Assembly (NCBI GenBank): GCA_035272265.1
Contig: DATEQV010000177.1
Location: forward strand, 1 to 13,366
Length of the DNA stretch: 13,366 nucleotides
From: Acidisphaera sp035272265
Lineage (GTDB): Bacteria > Pseudomonadota > Alphaproteobacteria > Acetobacterales > Acetobacteraceae
Reading direction: 5' to 3'
Shown here: positions 6,558-13,052 of the stretch, piece after piece
How the letters are laid out: every line of letters starts with the position of its first letter
Numbering within the stretch: position 1 is the first letter of the stretch
Notes under the pieces: generated by a model
Seen by the model: the letters and a program-made list of their open reading frames with translations, nothing else
What the model was told of the DNA's origin: nothing
Database searches by the model: none
Position numbers and translations under genes: made by a program

Positions 6558-6607
6558 ACAGGCGGCGGCCTCTGCCATCGGCGGCAGCGCCTGTCAAACC
6601 CCGCTGC
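6558..6607 (+). promoter_or_regulatory. aroA leader: competing inverted repeats
   Basis: ACAGGCG (6558-6564) pairs with CGCCTGT (6588-6594), and CTGCC (6572-6576) pairs with GGCAG (6583-6587), giving one 12-bp stem with a 7-nt bulge. The segment GCAGCG (6584-6589) can instead pair with CGCTGC (6602-6607). The structures exclude each other and lie directly before the aroA start in the divergent intergenic region. Function is unproven, and GC-rich DNA makes chance pairing likely. Confidence 0.35.
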
Positions 6608-6624
6608 TGCATGCTAACCGCGCC

Positions 6625-7983
6625 GTGATGACCAGCCCCGCCGCGTCGTTCTCCGCGCTCCGTCCGCTGACCTCCCGCCGCCCGTCCCGCCCGCTTGCCG
6701 GCGAGGCGCGCGTGCCGGGCGACAAGTCGCTCAGCCATCGCGCGCTGATGTTCGGTGCGCTGGCGGTGGGCGAGACGCGCATCGCGGGCCTGCTCGAAGG
6801 CGAGGACGTGCTGCGCACCGCCGCGGCGATGGCTGCTCTCGGCGCCGAGGTGGTGCAGGACGGACCGGGCGCGTGGCGGGTCGCGGGGCGCGGCGTCGGC
6901 GGCCTGGCCGAGCCGGACGACGTGCTCGACATGGGCAACTCCGGCACCGCCGCGCGGCTGCTGTGCGGGATGCTCGCCTCGCACCCGCTGTTCGCCGTGC
7001 TGACGGGCGATGCCAGCCTGCGGCGGCGGCCGATGCGCCGCGTCATCGAGCCGCTGTCGGCCTGCGGTGCGCGGTTCGAGGCACGCGAGGGCGGGCGGCT
7101 GCCGCTGGCGGTCGTCGGCGCCGTGGACGCGCTGCCGATCGAGTACCGCCTGCCGGTCGCCTCGGCGCAGGTGAAGTCGGCGATCCTGCTGGCGGGGCTG
7201 AACGCGCCGGGGATCACGCGCGTCGAGGAACCCGAGGCGACGCGGGACCACAGCGAGAACATGCTGCGCCACTTCGGCGCCGAGGTCGGCGTGGAGACCA
7301 CGGGCGCGGGGCGCATCATCACGCTGCGCGGCCAGCCGGAGCTGTTCGCCGCCGACATCGTGGTGCCGGGCGATCCGTCCTCGGCCGCGTTTCCGATGGT
7401 GGCGGCGCTGCTGGTGCCGGGCTCCGCGATCGTGCTGCGCGGCGTCGGCCTCAATCCGCTGCGTACGGGACTGTTCGCGACGCTGCGCGAGATGGGGGCT
7501 GACATCAGCGTCGAGGCCGAGCGCACCGAAGGCGCCGAGCCGGTCGGCGACGTGCATGTCCGCCACAGCGCGCTGCGCGGCGTCGACGTGCCGCCCGGCC
7601 GGGCGCCGAGCATGATCGACGAGTATCCGGTGCTCGCCGCCGCCGCCGCCTGCGCGTCCGGGGTCACGCGCATGCGCGGGCTGCGCGAGCTGCGGGTGAA
7701 GGAGAGCGACCGGCTGAGCGCCACCGCCGCGATGCTGTCCGCCGCCGGGGTGCCGGTCACGATCGAGGACGACGACCTGTTCGTCGAAGGGAACGGGCGT
7801 CCGCCGCCGGGCGGGGCGACGATCGCGACGCATATGGATCATCGGATCGCGATGAGCGCGCTGGTGCTCGGCCAGGCGACCGACGGGCCGGTCACGATCG
7901 ACGACGGCACGTTCATCGACACCAGTTTTCCGGGTTTCGCCTCGCTGATGGCCGGGCTCGGGGCCACGATCGGGCCGGCTTGA
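6625..7983 (+). CDS. aroA: 3-phosphoshikimate 1-carboxyvinyltransferase (EPSP synthase)
   Basis: A 452-residue cytoplasmic enzyme of the shikimate pathway that joins shikimate-3-phosphate and PEP to make EPSP for aromatic amino acids. Active-site stretches are P-G-D-K-S-L-S-H-R (31-39), the GNSGT loop (104-108), S-A-Q-V-K (180-184), R-D-H-S-E (207-211), I-D-E-Y-P (331-335, catalytic D332) and K-E-S-D-R-L (359-364, E360). R-D-H-S-E, S-A-Q-V-K and D-E-Y-P-V-L resemble the class II (CP4-type) enzymes, but the loop has Gly (GNSGT) where CP4 has Ala, and the N-P-T-R of class II reads N-P-L-R (277-280). The start is GTG 6625 or the adjoining ATG 6628. The stop codon overlaps the start of cmk. Confidence 0.96.
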   Translation: MMTSPAASFSALRPLTSRRPSRPLAGEARVPGDKSLSHRALMFGALAVGETRIAGLLEGEDVLRTAAAMAALGAEVVQDGPGAWRVAGRGVGGLAEPDDVLDMGNSGTAARLLCGMLASHPLFAVLTGDASLRRRPMRRVIEPLSACGARFEAREGGRLPLAVVGAVDALPIEYRLPVASAQVKSAILLAGLNAPGITRVEEPEATRDHSENMLRHFGAEVGVETTGAGRIITLRGQPELFAADIVVPGDPSSAAFPMVAALLVPGSAIVLRGVGLNPLRTGLFATLREMGADISVEAERTEGAEPVGDVHVRHSALRGVDVPPGRAPSMIDEYPVLAAAAACASGVTRMRGLRELRVKESDRLSATAAMLSAAGVPVTIEDDDLFVEGNGRPPPGGATIATHMDHRIAMSALVLGQATDGPVTIDDGTFIDTSFPGFASLMAGLGATIGPA

Positions 7984-8630
7984 ACGTCGCCGAGGTGAGA
8001 CAAGTCATCGCGATCGACGGGCCTGCGGCGGCGGGGAAGGGGACGCTCGCGCGCCGGCTCGCGGCCGAGCTAGGGCTGCCGTATCTCGACACCGGCCTGC
8101 TGTACCGTGCCGTCGGCCGCCGCGTGCTGGATGCCGGCGGCGACCCGGCCGATGCGGCGCAGGCCGAAGCGGCCGCGAGGGCGCTGACGGCGGACGATCT
8201 GGCGCGAGACAACCTGCGCGGTCCACCGGCGGACGCGGCGGCCGCGTCGGTGGCGGCGATCCCCGGCGTGCGCCGGGCGCTGCTCGATTTCCAGCGCAGC
8301 TTCGCGGCCGAGCGGGGGGCGGTGCTCGACGGGCGCGACATCGGCACCGTCATCTTCCCCGAAGCGCCCGCGAAGCTTTTCGTCACCGCCAGCCTGCAGG
8401 CGCGCGCGCTGCGCCGGCACGCCGAGCTGCGCGGGCGGGGGATCGACGAGAGCCTGTCGTCGGTGGAGGCCGACATGGCGGCGCGCGACGCCGCCGATGC
8501 GGCACGCACCGCCGCACCGCTGCGCCAGGCCGATGATGCCGTGTTGCTCGACACCACCGACCTGACGCCCGACGCGGCGTTCGCGCGCGCACTCGAGATC
8601 GTGCGCGCGCGGCTCGACCGACCGGACTGA
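7980..8630 (+). CDS. cmk: Cytidylate kinase
   Basis: A protein of about 216 residues that phosphorylates CMP and dCMP with ATP in pyrimidine nucleotide salvage and recycling. The P-loop is G-P-A-A-A-G-K-G-T (14-22). The CMP-binding stretch is Y-L-D-T-G-L-L-Y-R-A-V (35-45), L-D-G-R-D-I-G-T-V-I-F-P (117-128) is the conserved central motif, and the lid region R-D-A-A-D-A-A-R (169-176) is followed by the P-L-R-Q-A-D-D-A motif (180-187). The TTG at 7980 overlaps the aroA stop (TTGA) and would couple the two. A GTG at 7995, giving a protein starting R-Q-V-I-A-I-D-G, is an equally plausible start. No good Shine-Dalgarno sequence decides between them. In many Alphaproteobacteria rpsA follows directly; here the next gene, 6 bp on, is a convergent desaturase. 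Confidence 0.95.
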   Translation: MNVAEVRQVIAIDGPAAAGKGTLARRLAAELGLPYLDTGLLYRAVGRRVLDAGGDPADAAQAEAAARALTADDLARDNLRGPPADAAAASVAAIPGVRRALLDFQRSFAAERGAVLDGRDIGTVIFPEAPAKLFVTASLQARALRRHAELRGRGIDESLSSVEADMAARDAADAARTAAPLRQADDAVLLDTTDLTPDAAFARALEIVRARLDRPD

Positions 8631-8636
8631 GGCGAC

Positions 8637-9809
8637 CTACCACTCCAGGACGCCGTGCGGCGTACGGGCGAGGCTGGCGAGGTTCTCGTCCACCGCGCGG
8701 AACAGGCCCCAGACTTCCTGGTAGCTGTGCCGGCCGGCGTCGAGGTCGTGCTGCCGCGCCTGGATGTAGCTGGTCCATTTGCGGCTGGCCGGGCGGTGGT
8801 GGTGGTAGTCGTGGCAGGGCGCGTCACCCACCATGACGAAGGTCCGGACGAACAGCTGCAGCGTCAGCATGTTCGCCCACCAGGCGGCCCATGCGAGCAT
8901 GCGGCGGCCTGCCGGCAGATACGCGTCGGGCAGGGCGGCGCCGGGAAACACGCCGACCGAGGCATGCTCGGCGAAGTCGCGCGTCCGGTTGGCGATCAGC
9001 TCCGGCTCGGGGAACCGGTGCTCGCACAGGATGCGGAAGACGGTGGCGATCTGCAGCAGCACCGTCACCGGCAGCACCCAGGCGAGCGCGACGAGCCACG
9101 GATGGCCGCTCGCCACCGCCGCGACCGCGATCGCCGCCCAGATCGCCATGCCCGTTAAATTGTGAGCGCGATCATGCGAGAACCAGGAAGCACGGACGCG
9201 GCGTGTCAGGAACCGTACGTGAAACGTCGGCGATACTAGGCCGATCACCACACGGCGCCAGAGTTCACGCTTCGGAGTGGCCGCCTGCAGCCGGCACATG
9301 CCGAAGATAAAATCTGCGAACTCGTCCTCCATCGTGAGCAGCTTCTTATGATTGTGATGGAGCATGTGCTCATGCTGGTACACATCGAAATGCTTGAACA
9401 GAAGCACGGCAGAAATCAGCCTTCCGACCGTGATGTTCATCTGACGAACTTTGAACACGGTAAAGTGCGAGCAGTGGTGGAAAATCACCACCTGGAAGAG
9501 CCCGAGTCCGGCGCTGGTCACGATCAGCCCGAGCAGGGCGAGCGGAATCGCCGCCGCCCACGGCAGAGCTGCTGCCGCGAGTGTAACCGCCACCCCGGCC
9601 ACAACCTGCGCTAGCGCAGTTATAACGAATCTCAATGGGTTACGTTCATGTATGGCCTCCCCGGGCGCCGGTTTGGCGGTCAGCCACGTCAGAAAAGGCT
9701 GAAGTATCCGGGGTAAACGCCGGGTCATCTCGGCGCGCGGGTCGCGGCGTTCCAGCAGTGACAGAGCATCGAGTTGAATAGTCTCGGCAATTTTCGCGTC
9801 GTAACTCAT
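8637..9809 (-). CDS. Membrane fatty-acid desaturase (FA_desaturase family)
   Basis: A 390-residue integral membrane di-iron enzyme that inserts double bonds into, or hydroxylates, acyl chains. Histidine boxes are H-H-C-S-H (111-115), H-E-H-M-L-H-H-N-H (146-154) and H-D-Y-H-H-H (333-338), with an extra E-H-R-F-P at 263-267. Hydrophobic segments lie at about 60-110, 221-261 and 304-326. The frame is open up to 9932, but the ATG at 9809 begins the natural sequence and has AGAAGGA upstream. Base composition changes within the gene. I counted about 49% GC at 9301-9480 (N-terminal half) against about 77% at 9061-9120 (C-terminal half). This suggests a transferred or mosaic gene. Substrate and regiospecificity cannot be read from the sequence. 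It converges on cmk with a 6-bp gap. Confidence 0.88.
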   Translation of the reverse strand: MSYDAKIAETIQLDALSLLERRDPRAEMTRRLPRILQPFLTWLTAKPAPGEAIHERNPLRFVITALAQVVAGVAVTLAAAALPWAAAIPLALLGLIVTSAGLGLFQVVIFHHCSHFTVFKVRQMNITVGRLISAVLLFKHFDVYQHEHMLHHNHKKLLTMEDEFADFIFGMCRLQAATPKRELWRRVVIGLVSPTFHVRFLTRRVRASWFSHDRAHNLTGMAIWAAIAVAAVASGHPWLVALAWVLPVTVLLQIATVFRILCEHRFPEPELIANRTRDFAEHASVGVFPGAALPDAYLPAGRRMLAWAAWWANMLTLQLFVRTFVMVGDAPCHDYHHHRPASRKWTSYIQARQHDLDAGRHSYQEVWGLFRAVDENLASLARTPHGVLEW

Positions 9810-10112
9810 GTATCCGTTTCCTTCTGTCCGGTTTACTTGCGTAGTTTCGGCCCAGTCGCCGCACGCGGCCACAGTCGACGAGTCGGCTGTCGTCCCCCAA
9901 CCACGTGCGGGCGGCGAGAAAAAAATGGCCAAATTATCTTGACTTTAACCTTCGTTATACTGTCGTGAATCCAGCGTTACTGGACATAACGGGACCGATA
10001 TGGCTTAATGGCTGGTATCTCACTGTGAGCCGAGATCCTGATCTTGGGAGATTTTCACTTTCCGTTCTCGGCCGGGTCGCTCATCATCTGCACGCCCGAC
10101 CGGGAGAGCCGG
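9810..10112. other. Intergenic region between divergent desaturase and FIST genes
   Basis: This stretch of 303 bp has no gene I can support. Its middle (about 9920-10010) is AT-rich compared with the rest of the window and must hold the divergent promoters. Small dyads are visible: TCCAG/CTGGA (9970-9974 and 9980-9984, 5-nt loop), CTCAC-T-GTGAG (10019-10029), and ATCTC/GAGAT (10017-10021 and 10032-10036). I see no convincing sigma-70 pair; TTGACT (9939-9944) and TATACT (9956-9961) are only 11 bp apart. A TTG-initiated extension of the FIST frame (10044) is rejected because the ATG at 10113 has a good ribosome binding site. Confidence 0.5.
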
Positions 10113-11306
10113 ATGATCCAAGTCGCCTATGCCCGCCATTTCGAGGCAGCGCGCGTCGTCAGGCTGTGCGCCGGACAGATCGATGCCCCCCAGCCCCGAC
10201 TCGTCCTCGCCTTCTGCGGCGGCAAGCACGCCCCTGACGAGGTGCTGGCGCAGCTCAGATCTGCGTGGCCGGACACGCCGGTCGTCGGCGGCTCCGCGGC
10301 CGGCGCGATCGGCTACGACGGTTTCGGCTACAGCGGGCTCGAACTGATCGTCGCCGCCTTCAACGACCCCGACATCACGCCGCGCGCGCTGATCGAGACG
10401 GGGCTGGATAACGGCGACTTCGCCGCCGGCGAGCGGCTGGGCCGGCAGGTCGCGGCCGCCGCCCGGCCGGGTGCGACGGTGCTGCTGCTGTTCGACAGCG
10501 TCGCCGTTCCGGGCCAGTTCCAGCTGCACCACGCCAGCTCGATCGTCGAAGGCTTCGAGGCCGGGTTGCAGGGACTGCCCGTGCAGCTCATCGGCGGCGG
10601 CCTGCTGACCGACATGAACCTCTCCGACGGCTGGCTGTTCGACGGCGCGCAGGTGCGCAAGCACGCCGCCGCCGCACTCGTCTTCCCGTCCACCGTCGCT
10701 GCCAGCACCGTCGTCCTGCACGGCTGCCGGCCGGTCTCCACTTTCATGGAGATCACCAGGATCGACGGCGCCGAGGTGTTCGAACTCGACCACGAGCCGG
10801 CGCTGACGGTGATCGAGCGCATGCTCGGCACGACGCTCGGCGGGGGCGAGGGTCACGACCTGTCGCTGCTCGCGACCCTCGGCCAGAAGCACGGCGACCC
10901 GTTCGCGCCGTACAACGAGGACGATTACGTCAACCGGCTTATCCTGACGTCGAATCGTGCGCAGGGCTCGATCACCCTGTTCGAGCCGGACTTTCGCGCG
11001 GGCGCGAAGGTGCAGATCATGTCGCGCGACAATTCGCTGATGCTGCAATCGGTGCGCGACGGCGTCGCCCGCGCCAACGCCGGGATCGATCCTGCAACGG
11101 CGCTGCTCAACATCTATATCGATTGTGCCGGACGGGCGAGCGCGCGCAGTGGGGCGCACCTGGAGGAAGCAGAGTTGGTGGTCAAGAATCTCAATCGCTC
11201 GGTGCCGTTGATCGGGTTCTACTCGGGCGTGGAGATCGCACCGTTCGAGGGCTACAGCCGGCCGCTCGACTGGACCGGCGTTCTGGCGACGCTGCGCCGC
11301 AACTGA
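10113..11306 (+). CDS. FIST-domain (FIST_N + FIST_C) sensory protein
   Basis: A 397-residue protein with the two FIST domains, a predicted small-ligand-sensing pair found in bacterial signal transduction proteins. The N domain contains V-V-G-G-S-A-A-G-A-I-G (57-67), the glycine-rich FIST_N signature. The C domain has N-I-Y-I-D-C-A-G-R, followed by P-L-I-G-F-Y-S-G-V-E-I-A-P-F-E-G near the end, matching the FIST_C pattern. No signal peptide or membrane segment is seen, so it should be cytoplasmic. The ATG at 10113 is preceded by GGGAGAG at good spacing. The stop codon overlaps by one base the ATG of the next gene (TGATG), so the two proteins are made together and probably interact. The ligand is unknown; amino acids were proposed for the family by others. 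Confidence 0.88.
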   Translation: MIQVAYARHFEAARVVRLCAGQIDAPQPRLVLAFCGGKHAPDEVLAQLRSAWPDTPVVGGSAAGAIGYDGFGYSGLELIVAAFNDPDITPRALIETGLDNGDFAAGERLGRQVAAAARPGATVLLLFDSVAVPGQFQLHHASSIVEGFEAGLQGLPVQLIGGGLLTDMNLSDGWLFDGAQVRKHAAAALVFPSTVAASTVVLHGCRPVSTFMEITRIDGAEVFELDHEPALTVIERMLGTTLGGGEGHDLSLLATLGQKHGDPFAPYNEDDYVNRLILTSNRAQGSITLFEPDFRAGAKVQIMSRDNSLMLQSVRDGVARANAGIDPATALLNIYIDCAGRASARSGAHLEEAELVVKNLNRSVPLIGFYSGVEIAPFEGYSRPLDWTGVLATLRRN

Positions 11307-12619
11307 TGGCCGGCGACCCTGCAAGCTCGCTGGAGCGCGAGCTCAACTACTACCGCCGGGAATGCAACGATCTCGGCGCGCGCCTGCTCCGCCTGCAGGA
11401 GGAGCAGAGCCAGGCGTTCCGCGAGGCGCGCCGCAGCCGCACGCTGGTCAAGCTGCTGCGCGAGGCCTATCGGCTCGGCGACGTCGGCACCAGCGCGCGC
11501 GATGTCGGCGGCCCGATGCTGGAGCTGGTGGTCGACAACGCGCTGTGCGACCGCGCCGCGTTCCTGCGCGAGGAGCCTTGCGGCAGCGGCCAGTTCCTGA
11601 TCGTCCACGCCATCGGTTTGCCGGCAAGCGCACTTACGGCCGTGGTAGCGGTCGCATCGCCGCCGTCGTTCTTCTACACCTCCTCGCGCGAGCGCGAGGA
11701 GGGCGCGCATCCGGTCCTCGCCGTGCTCGACGTGCCGTTCGTGCTGTGGGCCTACGACCGCGCGACCGGGCACGCGCTGGTCATCGGCAACCGGTCCGAG
11801 GGCAACGTCAACCGGCCGTTCGAGGTCGGCGACCAGGAGCTGATCGAAGGCGCGCTGTCGATCTACCTCGATGTGCTCAACCGCAAGCACGCCGAGGCGC
11901 AGCTGCGGCAGGCCAAGCAGATGGCGGAGACGGCGATCGCCGCCAAGGCCGCGTCGCTGCACGCGCTGGCCGAGGCGGTGCAGCGGCCGCTGGAGGCGAT
12001 CGCGTCGCTGGTGGTGCGGCTGGCCGAGAAGCACCAGTCCGCGTGCGCGGTCGAGGTGCAGCGCCATGCCGCGGAGATCCAGGCGATCGTGGCGCGTGCG
12101 GTCGAAGCGCCGGACGAGGTTGCCGCGCCGGCGCCCTTGTCGCTCGAGTGGCTCGCGGCCGACGACGTCGTGCGTGCCGCGTTGCGCACCACCTATGCCG
12201 ACTGCCTGCGCCGCGGCGTCGAGGTGAACGCGCGCATGCCGCGCCGGCCGATCGCCATGCTTGCCGACCAGCAGCATATGCGCGACGCGGTGCACAACCT
12301 GATCCTGGGTGTGCTCGACATGACCCCGAGCGGCGGGACGATCCGCGTCGAGCTCAGCCGGCGCGGCGACGGCGGCATGGAGCTTTTCATCTGCAACCGT
12401 CTCCCCGGCCCGCTGCCGCCGGATTTCCCGGGCACCGTCGAGGGGGTGAGGCCGGGTGCCGACGTCTCCGCCCTGGTATTCGCCCGCAAGGCCGTCGACG
12501 CCCACGGCGGCACGCTGATTTTCGAGGACACCGGCAACGGGCTGTCGCAGGCCCGCATGCTGCTGCCGCCGGACAATATCCGCGACATCGACCTGACCAC
12601 GACGCGGCCGCGGAATTAA
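11306..12619 (+). CDS. GAF / degenerate histidine-kinase-like protein, partner of FIST protein
   Basis: A 437-residue cytoplasmic protein laid out like a hybrid of sensor and kinase. An N-terminal coiled coil (about 8-55) is followed by a GAF-like domain (about 60-190). A helical segment (about 195-240) resembles the dimerisation/phospho-acceptor domain, and a C-terminal ATPase-like domain extends from about 280 to 425. Key kinase residues appear lost. Aligned to the usual S-H-E-L-R-T-P-L, the sequence reads A-E-A-V-Q-R-P-L (222-229), putting Glu223 where the phosphorylated His should be. The N-box keeps one Asn (N331 in H-N-L-I-L-G), but the second position is Gly. No D-x-G-x-G box is seen; L-F-I-C-N-R-L-P-G occupies that place. 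A remnant A-H-G-G-T-L (399-404) of the last kinase motif persists. No response regulator follows. I infer a pseudokinase or allosteric partner of the FIST protein. Confidence 0.75.
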   Translation: MAGDPASSLERELNYYRRECNDLGARLLRLQEEQSQAFREARRSRTLVKLLREAYRLGDVGTSARDVGGPMLELVVDNALCDRAAFLREEPCGSGQFLIVHAIGLPASALTAVVAVASPPSFFYTSSREREEGAHPVLAVLDVPFVLWAYDRATGHALVIGNRSEGNVNRPFEVGDQELIEGALSIYLDVLNRKHAEAQLRQAKQMAETAIAAKAASLHALAEAVQRPLEAIASLVVRLAEKHQSACAVEVQRHAAEIQAIVARAVEAPDEVAAPAPLSLEWLAADDVVRAALRTTYADCLRRGVEVNARMPRRPIAMLADQQHMRDAVHNLILGVLDMTPSGGTIRVELSRRGDGGMELFICNRLPGPLPPDFPGTVEGVRPGADVSALVFARKAVDAHGGTLIFEDTGNGLSQARMLLPPDNIRDIDLTTTRPRN

Positions 12620-12697
12620 CGCAGGCCTGCATCTTCCGGTTGAAATTCGACTCGATCTCCGCTCTCATGCCGTGTGGCGGCGGCGCGAGCGGCTGGG

Positions 12698-13052
12698 ATG
12701 GAGCGTCTGGCGGATATCGAGCGCGCGAAGGCCTGGCGATTGTGTTGGTCGTCTTCGGCCATCTCGTCGCGCGGCAGGACCCGCTCGGGGTCTCCTGGTA
12801 CGAGTCGGCCCGGGTACTGATCTACCTCTTCCACATGCCGTTCTTTATGTACCTAAGCGGCTACGTCGCCGGTCTTCGTCCGGTTCCGGAGACGTTCGCC
12901 GGCTGGGGCGGACTGGTCCGCCGGCGGGCGGTCCGGCTCTTGCTGCCCTTCGCTGCGTTCGGCCTGCTGATCGTGCTCGCCAAGCTGGGATTGGCTGGTC
13001 TGGTGCCCGTGGACAACGCGCCCGACGGCATCGGCGCGGGCTTGCGCGGGCT
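12698..13052 (+). pseudogene. Acyltransferase-3 family membrane protein, 5' part, frameshifted and interrupted by a group II intron
   Basis: The reading frame from about 12730 to 13052 encodes the start of an acyltransferase-3 (OafA/fucose-4-O-acetylase-like) membrane protein. Visible pieces are G-L-A-I-V-L-V-V-F-G-H-L (first helix with the family His), Y-L-F-H-M-P-F-F-M-Y-L-S-G-Y-V, and R-R-R-A-V-R-L-L-L-P-F with a third helix. The natural start M-E-R-L-A-D-I-E-R-A-K is in a different frame, from ATG 12698. Joining the two needs one extra G at about 12730 (AAGGCC instead of AAGGGCC). The uninterrupted downstream frame can begin only at ATG 12667, giving an unconvincing Gly-rich leader. The gene is then split at 13052/13053 by a group II intron, between the second and third base of a codon. 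Splicing could restore the intron break but not the frameshift. Confidence 0.75.
12728..12731 (+). other. Presumed one-base deletion (frameshift site)
   Basis: Codons from ATG 12698 read M-E-R-L-A-D-I-E-R-A-K up to 12730. The next expected residues, G-L-A-I-V-L-V-V-F-G-H, start at base 12730 in the -1 shifted frame. One missing G in a G-run explains both frames. A sequencing or assembly error is possible. Confidence 0.7.

Noticed and set aside
6529..7842. Minus-strand open frames opposite aroA
   Set aside because: Shadow of aroA in GC-rich DNA, with no motifs.
9810..9932. N-terminal extension of the desaturase to 9932
   Set aside because: The ATG at 9809 has an AGAAGGA ribosome binding site, and the upstream translation has no desaturase character.
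9939..9961. TTGACT and TATACT as a sigma-70 promoter
   Set aside because: The spacer is only 11 bp, too short for a standard promoter.
10019..10029. CTCAC-T-GTGAG as a lac-type or CRP operator
   Set aside because: Half-site spacing does not fit CRP (TGTGA-N6-TCACA), and no LacI-family gene is nearby; a short dyad can occur by chance.
10020..11324. Minus-strand open frame opposite the FIST gene
   Set aside because: Arg/Ala/Asp-rich shadow of a well-supported gene with a ribosome binding site.
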